Source of the DNA: Arabidopsis thaliana
Lineage: Eukaryota; Streptophyta; Magnoliopsida; Brassicales; Brassicaceae
Reading direction: 5' to 3'
Length of the DNA stretch: 64,000 bases
Assembly (NCBI RefSeq): GCF_000001735.4
Contig: NC_003070.9
Coordinates: forward strand, 19,143,971-19,207,970
A program made the position numbers and the translations under genes. The notes beneath the pieces are model-generated. The model was not told where the DNA came from, searched no databases, and was given only the letters and a program-made list of their open reading frames with translations. Shown here piece by piece: positions 51,207-62,483 of this stretch; within the stretch, counting starts at the first letter, position 1; each line of letters starts with the position of its first letter.

Positions 51207-53319
51207 ATAGACTTCTCATTGAAAATGTACTTCTAGCAACGGAATTGGTCAAGGATTATCATAAGAGTAACGTTTCAACACGTTGTGCCATGAAAATTGA
51301 TATCTCGAAAGCTTTCGACTCTCTTCAATGGTCCTTCCTTATCAATGCTTTATCTGCTATGAATTTCCCTGGCGAGTTTATTCACTGGATATCTCGTTGC
51401 ATTACTACAACATCTTTTTCAGTTCAGGTCAATGGTGAGTTAGCAGGTTATTTCAGAAGTGCAAGAGGAATCCGACAAGGATGCGCGCTATCTCCATATT
51501 TGTTTGTCATTAGTATGGAAGTTCTCTCAAAGATGTTAGATCAGGCAGCGGGAGGGAAACGATTTGGTTTTCACCCGAAATGCAAAAACCTTGGACTCAC
51601 TCATCTCTGTTTTGCCGATGACCTCATGATACTTACTGATGGTAAAGTCCGTTCAGTAGATGGCATTGTCGAAGTTATGAACCTATTTGCTAAACGTTCA
51701 GGGTTACAAATCAATATGGAGAAAACAACATTGTACACAGCTGGAGTCTCTGATCACAATCGTTACATGATGATCAGTCGCTACCCATTTGGTTTGGGTC
51801 AGCTCCCGGTTAGATATCTCGGTCTCCCACTAGTAACCAAACGACTCACCAAAGAAGACCTCTCCCCCCTTTTTGAGCAGATACGCAATCGAATTGGAAC
51901 ATGGACCTCACGTTATCTCTCTTTTGCAGGTCGTTTAAATCTTATAAGTTCTGTTTTATGGAGTACAATGAACTTTTGGATGAGTGCATTTCGATTACCA
52001 AGTGCATGCCTAAAAGAGATAAACAGTATTTGTTCAGCATTTTTATGGTCAGGACCAGAGCTACATCGTCGAAAGGCGAAGGTATCATGGGATGACATTT
52101 GCAAACCAAAACAAGAAGGAGGACTTGGTCTGCGGTCTTTAACAGAGGCGAATGTGGTGAGTGTTTTAAAGTTGATATGGAGAGTAACCTCGAATGATGA
52201 TTCACTGTGGGTTAAATGGTCAAAAATGAATCTGCTTAAACAAGAGTCTTTTTGGTCTCTAACGCCCAACTCAAGCTTAGGATCTTGGATGTGGAAAAAA
52301 ATGTTGAAGTATAGAGAAACAGCGAAGCCGTTTAGCAGAGTAGAGGTGAATAATGGAGCTCGGACTTCGTTCTGGTTTGATAACTGGTCGGGAATGGGCC
52401 ATTTGATGGATGTAACAGGACAGAGGGGGCAAATAGACCTTGGAATAAGCCGGAACAAAACAGTGGCAGAGGCTTGGAGTAATAGAAGGAGAAGGAAACA
52501 TCGAACAGAACAGCTAAATGATATTGAGGCAGCCTTAAACCAGAAATATCAGACACGCAATTTGCTTCGAGAAGATGCAACTTTATGGAGAGGTAAGGGG
52601 GACGTTTTTAAGACAAGTTTTTCCACCAAAGACACATGGAATCAGGTTCGTAAAAAATCAAACGAGGTGGCTTGGTATAAAGGGGTATGGTTCAGTCACT
52701 CTACTCCGAAATATCAGTTCTGTACTTGGCTTGCTTTGCGTAATAGGTTATCAACGGGATATCGAATGCAGCTTTGGAATAATGGCTCCGATGTGAAGTG
52801 TACATTCTGCTCCACATCTATTGAAACACGAGACCACTTGTTCTTCTCGTGTAGTTATGCCTCAGCGATCTGGACTGCAATTGCAAAGAATGTTTTACAA
52901 CATCGATTCTCAACAGATTGGCAGACAATAGTGAATTACATCTCAGAGACTCAAACTGATCGAATTCGGAGCTTTTTGTCACGATATATCTTCCAACTCA
53001 CAGTACACACGGTTTGGAAGGAGAGAAATGATCGACGCCATGGTGAGGAGCCTAGAACGTCAGCCAATCTCATTAGTTGGATGGACAAACAGATTCGCAA
53101 TCAACTCTCCATCATAATCTCGACAGGAGACCGCCGCTACGAGAACGGATTACAAGTCTGGTTCTCGACAAGGCTCTAGACTCTCTCTGCTCTTTCTGTT
53201 AAGCTCTCAGATTGTAATTTCTTATCAAAACAACTATTTCAACTCACATAAGATTAAGCTGATGTAAAAAGTTATTTTTCTTTTTGAATATAATTTGACA
53301 TTTTCTTCAAAAAAATAAA
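51207..53319 (+). mobile_element. 5'-truncated LINE (non-LTR retrotransposon), 2.1 kb
   Basis: The insertion is bounded by perfect 17-bp target-site duplications, has an A-rich 3' end (TTCAAAAAAATAAA) and has lost its ORF1, endonuclease and the N-terminal part of the reverse transcriptase. That is the usual result of incomplete target-primed reverse transcription. It stands in the sense orientation. Confidence 0.92.
51209..53179 (+). CDS. LINE reverse transcriptase C-terminal part and zf-RVT domain
   Basis: The frame is open from the left junction (RLLIENVLLATELVKDYH) to the TAG at 53177, about 656 codons without a stop, so the element is young or little decayed. Reverse-transcriptase motifs visible in order are MKIDISKAFDSLQW, RGIRQGCALSPYLF and the active-site FADD box (HLCFADDLMI). 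The zf-RVT region follows (WFSHSTPKYQFCTWLALRNRL, KCTFCSTSIETRDHLFFSC). No RNase H with all catalytic residues is recognisable after it. Without the N-terminal parts it cannot mobilise itself. Confidence 0.9.
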   Translation, partial: RLLIENVLLATELVKDYHKSNVSTRCAMKIDISKAFDSLQWSFLINALSAMNFPGEFIHWISRCITTTSFSVQVNGELAGYFRSARGIRQGCALSPYLFVISMEVLSKMLDQAAGGKRFGFHPKCKNLGLTHLCFADDLMILTDGKVRSVDGIVEVMNLFAKRSGLQINMEKTTLYTAGVSDHNRYMMISRYPFGLGQLPVRYLGLPLVTKRLTKEDLSPLFEQIRNRIGTWTSRYLSFAGRLNLISSVLWSTMNFWMSAFRLPSACLKEINSICSAFLWSGPELHRRKAKVSWDDICKPKQEGGLGLRSLTEANVVSVLKLIWRVTSNDDSLWVKWSKMNLLKQESFWSLTPNSSLGSWMWKKMLKYRETAKPFSRVEVNNGARTSFWFDNWSGMGHLMDVTGQRGQIDLGISRNKTVAEAWSNRRRRKHRTEQLNDIEAALNQKYQTRNLLREDATLWRGKGDVFKTSFSTKDTWNQVRKKSNEVAWYKGVWFSHSTPKYQFCTWLALRNRLSTGYRMQLWNNGSDVKCTFCSTSIETRDHLFFSCSYASAIWTAIAKNVLQHRFSTDWQTIVNYISETQTDRIRSFLSRYIFQLTVHTVWKERNDRRHGEEPRTSANLISWMDKQIRNQLSIIISTGDRRYENGLQVWFSTRL

Positions 53320-53336
53320 TAAAGTATGCATTTATG
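53320..53336. repeat. Right target-site duplication of the LINE
   Basis: TAAAGTATGCATTTATG, identical to 51190-51206. Confidence 0.9.
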
Positions 53337-53423
53337 GTTTACTTGCAAAAATTGGGGAATGGAAAAACAAGAAATGGAACGGGACGGGATAGAACATGTA
53401 CATATGTGCTTTCAGAGATATGT

Positions 53424-53648
53424 CTTAAAACTTATTTTGACGGAGGAAGAAGAAGAGTGATAGTTTGGTCGATGGTGGTGATGGTGTCTTGCGATCAAAG
53501 TCGCGAATCTAAGACACATATTTGGTGTGCCAAGATTTCGTTTAAGAGACAAGAAGGTGTAGGAGAGCTTTGGAAATATATGTTGAATGGTCTAAGATTG
53601 TGTTACACTTTCGCAGATGTAACGTTCCTAGTTCCTATTTCCTTTTGA
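53424..53648 (+). pseudogene. C-terminal remnant of an F-box/kelch protein
   Basis: The frame reads RRRVIVWSMVVMVSCDQSRE, then KTHIWCAKISFKRQEGVGEL WKYM, ending in VPISF. IWCA-I-x-R...GE-W is the characteristic C-terminal pattern of Brassicaceae F-box/kelch proteins. No F-box or kelch repeat is found nearby, so this is a fragment. The LINE sits immediately upstream of it, but nothing left of the LINE looks like the missing part. Confidence 0.45.
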
Positions 53649-54225
53649 ATTCTATTATTGTTACTTATTGATCATGAGATTTTAATATTTTATTTTAGTT
53701 TTTGAGAGGATCTAGAATTTTTGAGGTATAACTTTTTGGGTATAACCTTAAGAGATGATTGATTACATCCAGCTTGGACAAAAGTGGCTAATTGATTATA
53801 TCATTCCACTAAAATGATGATACTCCGGAATGTAGACTCTCAAAGCAATCAATGAGTTGAGCTTAAGGCGCATATCGTTCCATTGATTGTAAGTCTTATT
53901 TAGATTCTTCTAAGCTTTTTTTTTTTTTTCTTTTCTTTTATGTTAAATTGTGCGAATTTCAGATCTTTTGACCTTATATATTTTTTAGTGTCTGGAATCA
54001 ATTTTGAGTTCATTACTATTTAATAAATGTCTTTCCGTCCTAAAAGAAGGTTTGAATCCGGAGCGCAAAGGAATCAACCACTTGAGCTACAACTAGGTTA
54101 CCAACCCATTTTGGTAGGTTTGTTGCTATTAAATACGAGAGTTCTCGTTCTAGTTCCAGATACAGATATGGGCATCATGCCATCTTTAATCATTTATTTT
54201 GTGTTTTGAAATGCATTACCGTATA

Positions 54226-54459
54226 CAGGGCCGGTCCTAGCCTAAAACTGGTAAAGGCTTTGCTTTAGGCGCCAAAAAATATATGTAGTACAAAGGGCAT
54301 CAATTTCTGAAAACATTTTATAGTGTAGTGGTTAGCTCTAAATGTAGATAATTGTTTTTATGGTGCATAGTTTAAATCTCAATTTTGTTATTTTGTGACT
54401 TTTCTAAATGTATGAACTTAAAAATGCTTTAGACACTCAAATCTCTTGGGGCGGCTCTT
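54226..54459. mobile_element. Degenerate hAT-type MITE
   Basis: The left end CAGGGCCGGTCCTAG and a GCTTTAGGCGCC segment, TAGTGGTTAGCTCT in the middle, and the right end ATCTCTTGGGGCGGCTCT resemble Arabidopsis hAT MITEs. Inverted ends are imperfect and I saw no 8-bp target duplication. Confidence 0.45.
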
Positions 54460-54874
54460 ACCACATGAGATGGAAATTTAAGATTAAGAGTGAAAATTTG
54501 TATAAAAATATTTAATTGTCCTAAATAAGGGTTCATTTATCTTGATCTCGAACTTGTTTCGACGGATCCATGATTTTACAATCTAAGATCCGGTCACTAT
54601 AGACATCTTATTTTCATGATCGAATAAGAACTCGGATAATTATTCAAGCTCTAGTGCTAGTGGATTATTACGTCAACTAATCTTGCAATATATTATTGTT
54701 TAAATATGGGAAGAACAGAAAAATCAACTTTTTATCAAAAAAGAGAAGGAAAAAAACACTAAATTGAATTTATTAAACACGTTCTCCACGTGCGTTATAG
54801 CTGTTCGTACCAACAGCAAAATGGACCGTCCACCAATTAGATTAGAACCATTCAATGTTATACTTTTCTTTTTT

Positions 54875-54880
54875 CACGTG
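54875..54880. promoter_or_regulatory. G-box upstream of IAR3
   Basis: TTCACGTGTCAC occurs 717 bp before the IAR3 ATG and again at 60102-60113 before ILL5. CACGTG is bound by bHLH (MYC2) and bZIP factors; IAR3 is known to be jasmonate- and stress-responsive. A second CACGTG is at 54787-54792. Confidence 0.45.
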
Positions 54881-55591
54881 TCACAAGAAGAACTTAAAAA
54901 TGAATATGAAAACGAAAAATAATTCCTCCAATCCAAAAGAAAAAAGATTTTGAAAATTAGTACACGATAGTGAAATGCACTTTATCAAAAACACAAACTT
55001 GTTTTGTTTTTTCTTATTATGTTTAATAATTAAAAAATAATCTTTACGGTTCATATAATTTGAGTTTGGCTACTTTTCTTACTTCAATTTGGCTACTTGT
55101 ATAAAACAGTGAGATAATAATTTCTTTGACGTTAAAATTACACAATTTCCAAATGCAGAAACTTCAACAAGAGACATGTAGGGAAAGAATGGTGGCTTGT
55201 TTGGCTTATTTACAATTTTTAAGTTTTAATCCAAAGAAAAGAAGATCCCATCACTCTTTTCAACAAAAAAAAAGTTATCAAATTAATCATTAAATCAGTC
55301 ACGTAAACGAATGTTTTCTTACAAATAATTTTGGGATTCGAGGAAAATTACCAAAAAAAAATTAAAATAGAATAAAATAAAATAAAATGAAAGACTTCAT
55401 GAGAAAATAGAGACGAAGTTAAGTTGTGTTTGGCTTTGAGCTTTGGCTACTTGGGATTTAAATACCACTTTTTTGCTTCTTGTACCCCTGCTTCATCATC
55501 ACGCACACCTCTCTTAACTTCTTCGATCTCTTCTTTTTCTCTACACGATTCGATTGATTCAAGTATCAATCAATCGAATCCGAGATAAGTC

Positions 55592-57454
55592 ATGAGTTTC
55601 TTCAAATGGGTTTCTTTTGTTTTGATCCTTCACTTGCTTAATCCGACTCTGATTTCATGTTCCTCTAATGGGTTATCTCAAATACCTTCAAAGTTTCTTA
55701 CTTTGGCTAAAAGGAATGATTTTTTCGATTGGATGGTTGGAATCAGAAGGAGAATCCATGAGAATCCAGAGTTAGGTTATGAGGAAGTAGAGACATCTAA
55801 GCTTGTTAGAGCAGAGTTGGAGAAGATGGGTGTTTCTTATAAGTACCCAGTTGCTGTTACTGGTGTTGTTGGGTATGTTGGAACTGGTCATGCTCCTTTT
55901 GTTGCTTTAAGGGCTGATATGGATGCACTTGCTATGCAGGTATTTGCTCTCAAAATCTGGAATTGACTTGTTCTCTTAGCTTCTCATGGAACAGTGTGGC
56001 TTTTTTTGTTTTTGTTTTTCTGTTTGATACTTGAAGTTTTGTGTTTTCGGTTTTGGTTATATGTATCTATAGTGTAGTTGAAGATTTGTTGAGTTTACTT
56101 CTCTGTGGGATCTGATTTCTGATGTGATTTGCAGTTTCTTGAATTGTTGGTGGAATTATGGTAAGTGTTGTTTTGTTTTGGGTGGATTCTTATTGGACAG
56201 ATTATGTTGGATTGTGTAGGAAATGGTGGAATGGGAACACAAGAGTAAGGTTCCAGGGAAGATGCACGCTTGTGGACATGACGCTCACACTACGATGCTT
56301 CTCGGTGCTGCAAAATTGCTCAAAGAACATGAAGAAGAGCTACAGGTTTAGTTTTGACACTGGATTTTCCTAGTTTTAAAATTTGAGTCTGTCGAAATCA
56401 TCATGATGTTTGGATTCTTGAAACTTGTTGGACATTTTCTTGATCAGGGCACAGTGGTTCTAGTTTTCCAACCAGCTGAGGAAGGAGGAGGAGGTGCAAA
56501 GAAGATTGTGGAGGCTGGAGTGTTGGAGAATGTGAGTGCAATCTTTGGATTACATGTCACAAATCAATTGGCATTAGGTCAAGTGAGCTCGAGAGAGGGT
56601 CCTATGTTGGCTGGTAGTGGCTTTTTCAAAGCTAAGATAAGCGGGAAAGGAGGCCACGCAGCTCTTCCGCAGCATACCATAGATCCGATACTGGCAGCTT
56701 CAAATGTTATTGTTAGCTTACAACACCTCGTTTCACGAGAGGCAGATCCTTTAGACTCTCAGGTAATAAATATAATCTTTGGCTCTTCAAATGTCTCTAT
56801 ATAGCATGTGGATTGATTTTATCTATGCGAGTGCTTACAGGTGGTTACAGTTGCTAAATTTGAAGGCGGTGGTGCTTTCAATGTGATTCCTGACTCTGTT
56901 ACTATCGGTGGTACATTCCGAGCTTTTTCAACTAAAAGCTTTATGCAACTCAAGAAAAGAATTGAGCAGGTCAGTAACTTTACCCTCTGATGTGTAAACT
57001 TTTGTCTTACCGAACTGTTTTAACTCTCTTTGCAAATCCAATGTTTCAGGTTATCACAAGGCAAGCGAGCGTGAATATGTGTAATGCAACAGTGGATTTC
57101 ATTGAAGAGGAGAAACCTTTTTTCCCACCAACTGTAAATGACAAAGCCTTACACCAGTTTTTCAAGAACGTTTCAGGCGATATGTTAGGGATTGAGAATT
57201 ACGTCGAGATGCAACCATTAATGGGATCAGAAGATTTCTCTTTCTACCAACAAGCAATCCCGGGACATTTTAGCTTCGTTGGAATGCAAAACAAAGCTCG
57301 TTCACCAATGGCGAGCCCTCACTCGCCGTACTTTGAAGTTAACGAAGAATTACTACCTTATGGTGCTTCCCTTCATGCTTCCATGGCCACAAGATATCTT
57401 CTTGAACTAAAAGCTTCAACTCTAAATAAGAGTAACAAAAAAGATGAACTTTGA
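55592..57454 (+). CDS. IAR3: IAA-amino acid amidohydrolase IAR3 (ILL4)
   Basis: Exons 55592-55939, 56220-56345, 56448-56762, 56841-56969 and 57050-57454 join to 440 residues. A signal peptide (about 1-24), an M20-type metallopeptidase fold with [10 protein letters not shown] (Cys134, His136) and PAEEGG (Glu169-170), and a C-terminal KDEL retention signal place it in the ER. It hydrolyses IAA-Ala and also JA-Ile/12-OH-JA-Ile conjugates, releasing free hormone. IAR3 transcript is a target of miR167. At1g51760 by position. ILL5, 3.2 kb downstream, is a tandem copy with the same exon pattern; the intervening gene is a glycosyltransferase-like one. Confidence 0.97.
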
Positions 57455-57948
57455 TGCCAACAAACATTGGCTTCTCCTATTCTTCTACTCTGAAAAATGT
57501 CAAAACATGGTAACAGTTTTTTCTTTTTTACAGAGCCTGCCATGTAAAGATTAATAAATTGTTATGCAGTGTCAAGCTTCTATTAAATCCAAGAAATGTT
57601 ATTACTGCAAACAAAAACAGATTTGGGCCATTGCAATGAGAGAGCTGAAACGGTCAATTTAAACAAATCAGATTGAGAGATTTCAGAAGATTCGACGCAT
57701 AAACAAATGCTAAAATTCGAGAGCTTGTTAACATGTCTAACTGATAAAGATTCAATTTTTCTTTCTTGTTTTTTCTTCTTCTTCTTTAGATTCAAGTTCT
57801 GATCTTTGCTTCTTTGAAAATCACAAATCTTTTCTTCTGGGTTTCTATAAAAAACCCATTTTTTGTTGTTGTCGTACAAACATTTCCCGTAAAGATTGGA
57901 TTTTTGTGTAAGCATTTGAAGATAGCTAAGAAAGTGAGAAGCTTTTAG
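57455..57948. other. IAR3 3' flank and leader of the glycosyltransferase-like gene
   Basis: No separate feature; (CTT)n at 57771-57786 is part of a leader-like stretch. Confidence 0.5.
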
Positions 57949-59254
57949 ATGAAAGTGATGGTAATGGAGATGGAGGAATGTGTTAAAGAAAATGGTTCAT
58001 CAACACCTAAATCTAGAGTCACAAACCAATCTAGAGCTCTCTTACCGTTGCGTCTGCTTCAGATTCTGTTATTGTTTCTTGTTTTGACTCTTGGGATCTC
58101 TGTTGTTAGTATACACATGATCAAGTTTTTGAAGATTCAACGTTTAGATCCTGTGGCTCCAATTACTTTGCTCTCTACGTATAATCATGAGAGTGTTACT
58201 TTAGATAGCTTTATTAGACCTCCTTCCAATGTTTGGCACACAATGAATGATAGTGAATTGCTTTGGCGTGCTTCTATAGAGCCGCAAAGAAATGGTTATC
58301 CGTTTAGACGTGTCCCTAAATTGGCTTTCATGTTTCTTGCCAAAGGTCCTTTACCATTTGCTCCACTTTGGGAGAAGTTCTGTAAAGGACATGAGGGTCT
58401 TTATTCTATCTATGTTCATTCGTTGCCTAGTTACAAATCGGATTTTTCGAGGTCGTCTGTGTTTTACAGAAGATATATCCCTAGTCAGGTACTGTCATTG
58501 ATGTTTCAGAGGAAAATCTTGTTTTGTGTTTGTTTCTTGTGTTCTCACAGTATTAGTTTCTTCTGTGTTATAGGCTGTGGCATGGGGAGAGATGAGTATG
58601 GGTGAAGCAGAGAGGAGGCTTTTGGCTAATGCGTTGCTTGATATCTCTAATGAATGGTTTGTTCTGCTGTCTGAATCATGCATTCCTCTGCGAGGTTTCA
58701 GCTTTATCTATAGTTATGTCTCTGAATCAAGATATAGTTTTATGGGTGCTGCTGATGAGGAAGGACCTGATGGAAGAGGCAGATACAGGACAGAAATGGA
58801 ACCTGAGATCACACTAAGCCAGTGGCGAAAAGGGTCTCAGTGGTTTGAAATTAACCGGAAACTCGCTGTTGAGATTGTTCAAGACACTACTTACTATCCC
58901 AAATTCAAAGAGTTTTGTAGACCTCCATGCTATGTAGATGAACATTACTTCCCAACAATGTTGTCTATGAAACATCGGGTTTTGCTTGCTAATAGGACAT
59001 TGACATGGACAGATTGGTCACGTGGTGGTGCTCATCCAGCTACTTTTGGTAAGGCTGATGTAACGGAAAGTTTTCTCAAGAAGCTTACAGGAGCCAAATC
59101 TTGCCTCTACAATGATCATCAGTCTCAAATCTGTTATCTCTTTGCCAGAAAGTTTGCTCCAAGCGCATTGGAGCCTTTACTGCAACTTGCACCCAAGATT
59201 CTTGAGTTAGGCTCTAACATATCTTCCACTCGTCACTCTTGGTATTTGTTTTGA
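57949..59254 (+). CDS. Core-2/I-branching beta-1,6-N-acetylglucosaminyltransferase-like protein
   Basis: Two exons, 57949-58488 and 58574-59254, join to 406 residues. A signal anchor at about residues 33-58 (LRLLQILLLFLVLTLGISVV) is followed by a luminal GT14/DUF266-type domain: KLAFMFLAKGPLPFAPLWE, FVLLSESCIPL, GSQWFEINRKLA, and DEHYFPTML. A type II Golgi membrane protein is expected. Substrate is unknown for this plant clade, and core-2 activity should not be assumed. At1g51770 by position. The ATG at 57949 is the first in frame; internal ones at 57958 and 57964 would trim a few residues. Confidence 0.9.
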
Positions 59255-59607
59255 GAAGTTCTTGAGTTTAGAGTATGATCATGGACCGAACTGATCATTA
59301 GTTAATCTCCTCTTTCACAATGATATTACAGGTATTGTGAAGGTTAAACATATTTTTTGACATGACAGATTATTGAATAAAGGGAGTTTTGAGTTCTTTT
59401 CAGCCCCTAGGAGCATCCGTTACTCTTGTTCTATGTTTAGAAGTCGAAAAATTACTCGTTTTTTAAAGAAGAGTAAAGGCATTTTCTTCTAAATGTTGTT
59501 GTGTTGGCATGTTTCATTTGCATTTTCTCATGGTATCAAGGAAAAGTGATTGCAATTAGAGGGATCAAAAACTATAAAATTTGGAATTGTTTTTGCAAAA
59601 ACTATGC

Positions 59608-59676
59608 ATGAGACTGAACTTTTGGATTTAAGGGATAAAAAACTATAAAATACCAAATCCAAAAGTTCAGTCTCAT
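59608..59676. repeat. Perfect 22-bp inverted repeat with 25-bp loop
   Basis: Left arm 59608-59629 and right arm 59655-59676 (core GAGACTGAACTTTTGGATTT and its reverse complement) pair without mismatch. A direct repeat AAAACTATAAAAT at about 59568 and 59638 surrounds the left arm. Confidence 0.9.
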
Positions 59677-60103
59677 TTAAAACAATTAAGAACCCAAAAT
59701 AACCCATTTAAAGCAACAAAAGAAAAAAGAGAGTAGCCCAATAGGCCCATGTTGTTAATTAAACAACTTATGCGGCGCATAACGGATGATTCTACGATCA
59801 AAACTGGAAATAGATGCCCATAAAATTACGAAGAAAATCATGTGCCTAAAGCATATATGAGCTTTAGCTGCTTCAGGTCAGAGCCGGCTCTGATTGCTAG
59901 CATTTTAAACCAATCACGGAAATGGTTCGGCAAAATGTTTCTATTTTATTTAATGTATTTATTTTAAATACGGAAATAAATTTTATGAAAGAATCCATCA
60001 AACACGTTATAGCCGTGCTTTATAGCTATTTGTAGCAAGAGCAAATGTACCACACCACACCGTCCAACAACTACAACCGTTCAATTTCTAGTTCTTTTTT
60101 CTT

Positions 60104-60109
60104 CACGTG
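60104..60109. promoter_or_regulatory. G-box upstream of ILL5
   Basis: TTCACGTGTCAC, 528 bp before the ILL5 ATG, corresponding to the IAR3 G-box at 54875. Neighbouring shared blocks include CCGTCCA and TGAAAACGAAA. Confidence 0.45.
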
Positions 60110-60631
60110 TCACGAAAACTTGAAATGAAAACGAAATGATTTTCCAAACAAAAGAGGAAAGATCTTGCAAATCAGATAACTCGAAACTTTTATTTACGGT
60201 GTATCTTCTAAACAATCCTTTAAATTTCATTTTATAATTTAATTACTTTGCAAACAAGCAGATTTACATTTTAACCGAAAATACAATTAATGTCTTAGGT
60301 TCAACTTCACGGTGAAATATGTTCCACATGTTTATTGGGTTCAAACTCGAACCGATATTTATTGAGCGCTTAAAATGAAATATTTAAATTCTGTCCAACG
60401 TCAAAATAATTTGAGATACTAACAAGAAACCTTCGGTAGTTGATGGTAATCAATTTGGAAAAGAATATATTTTATGGTGACTTGGGACCGAAGAAAATTA
60501 CAAAAGATATGAAGATTTTTATTAAGTTTCCGTGTTGTATTTCGCTTGCTATTATGTGAGTTCTTGGTTATAAATGCCGCTTCTTCCTTCATGGTTTCTT
60601 ACTTCATCATCACGCAATCTCTTGATTCACG

Positions 60632-62483
60632 ATGAGTTTCTGCAAATTGGTTTCTTTTGTTTTGATCCTTCACTTACTAAACTCGTGTCTGATTTCATGT
60701 TCCTCGAATGATTTGTCTCAAATTCCTAAAAATTTCCTTAGTCTAGCTAAAAGAGAAGATTTTTTCGATTGGATGGTTGGAATAAGAAGGAGGATCCACG
60801 AGAACCCAGAGTTAGGTTACGAGGAAGTAGAGACATCTAAGCTAGTCAAGACAGAATTGGACAAGATGGGTGTGTCTTATAAGAATCCAGTTGCTGTAAC
60901 TGGTGTTATTGGATATGTTGGAACTGGCCATGCCCCCTTTGTTGCTTTGAGGGCTGATATGGATGCACTTCCTATTCAGGTATAATAAGGTTTTCATTTA
61001 CAAAGTTTTTGAATCTATTCCCTTCAAGCCCAAATTATTTAATCACTGATCATATTTTGCTAGTCGAAATGGTGTCATGTTTTAAATTTGTTTTTTTTCT
61101 GAATATTTGTTTTAGTACAACAAACAATACTAACTGGCATTTAAGATATAACCATTATCATTTGACTTATGGATCAGATTTCTTATGTGATTTTAAATTA
61201 CTTGAGTTGCAAGCTAGTGGATTCTTATTGAACATGGTAATGATGGAATTGTGTAGGAAATGGTGGAATGGGAACACAAGAGTAAGATTCCAGGGAAGAT
61301 GCACGCTTGCGGACATGACGCTCACACTACGATGCTCCTCGGTGCTGCAAAGTTGCTCAAAGAACACCAAGAAGAGCTACAGGTTTAGTATTGTATTGTG
61401 CTGTATTTTTTAGCTAATAACATTTTCAAACTGTTGCAATCATCAGGTTGTTTGGTTTCTTATTAACACTTGTTGGACATTTTATTCATCATGGTACAGT
61501 GATTCTGGTTTTCCAACCAGCTGAGGAAGGAGGAGCAGGTGCAAAGAAAATCGTGGAGGCTGGAGTATTGGAGAATGTGGGTGCAATCTTTGGATTACAT
61601 GTTTCGAATCTATTGGGATTAGGTCAACTGAGCTCAAGAGAGGGTCTATTGATGGCTGGTAGTGGACGTTTCAAAGCTACGATAAGCGGGAAAGGAGGTC
61701 ATGCAGCTCTTCCTCAATTCGCCATAGATCCAGTATTGGCAGCTTCAAATGTTATTCTGAGCTTACAACACCTCGTTTCACGAGAGGCAGATCCTTTAGA
61801 CTCGCAGGTATATATAGTTACTCTTTTGGCTCTTCAAGAAAAGTGTCTCTTATATTATAGGATGTTGGTTGATTTGAGTGCTTACAGGTGGTTACAGTTG
61901 CTACATTTGAAGGCAGTGATGCTTTTAATGTCATTCCCGACTCTGTTACTATCGGTGGCACATTCCGAGCCCTTTTACCTAAAAGTTTTGAGCAACTCAA
62001 GCAAAGAATTGTTCAGGTCAGTAACTTTGCACTCTGATGTGTCTTCCTCTCCTCTCGAGACCAAACTTTAAAACGCGAGATCCAATGTTTCAGGTTATCA
62101 CAACGCAAGCAAGCGTAAATATGTGTAATGCAACAGTTGACTTTCTTGAAGATGAGACTCCTCCTTTCCCGCCGACTGTGAACAATAAAACCTTGCACCT
62201 GTTTTACAAGAACGTTTCAGTGGATATGTTAGGGATTGAGAATTATGTTGAGACGCTACCAGTGATGGTATCAGAGGATTTTGCTTTCTACCAACAAGCA
62301 ATCCCGGGACATTTTAGCTTTGTTGGGATGCAGAACAAATCTCATTCACCAATGGCGAACCCTCACTCTCCGTTTTTTGAAGTTAATGAAGAATTACTCC
62401 CTTATGGTGCTTCCCTTCTTGCTTCTTTGGCCACAAGATATCTTCTTGACTCATCTTCATCGCCAAATAAAGATGAACTTTGA
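60632..62483 (+). pseudogene. ILL5: ILL5, IAR3 tandem copy with a broken splice acceptor
   Basis: Segments equivalent to the five IAR3 exons (60632-60979, 61257-61382, 61493-61807, 61888-62016, 62094-62483) would join to 435 residues with [16 protein letters not shown] and KDEL all preserved. But the acceptor of exon 3 has changed: IAR3 has GATCAG before GGCACAGTG, here it is CATCAT before GGTACAGTG, so the AG is gone. The next AG downstream (61497-61498) leads straight to TGA, and the AG upstream (61445-61446) shifts the frame and stops after 25 codons. ILL5 (At1g51780) has been suspected of being a pseudogene. If translated by a non-canonical acceptor it would be an ILR1-like amidohydrolase of the ER. 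The coding frames are otherwise clean, so the loss is recent. Confidence 0.85.

Larger units (their letters stand above)
53649..55591. other. Upstream region of IAR3
   Basis: AT-rich spacer with a hAT-type MITE remnant at 54226-54459, G-boxes at 54787-54792 and 54875-54880, and a leader from about 55480. The part from about 54771 has a counterpart upstream of ILL5. Confidence 0.6.
59255..60631. other. Spacer and upstream region of ILL5
   Basis: Contains a 22-bp inverted repeat at 59608-59676, a CAGAGCCGGCTCTG palindrome near 59879 (perhaps a trace of a hAT end), and a promoter from about 59997 that is related to the IAR3 one. Confidence 0.6.

Noticed and set aside
51901..52580. Antisense and alternative frames within the LINE
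   Set aside because: They overlap the reverse transcriptase frame and have no domain of their own.
54226..54459. Target-site duplication for the hAT-type MITE
   Set aside because: The flanking 8-mers ACCGTATA and CCACATGA do not match.
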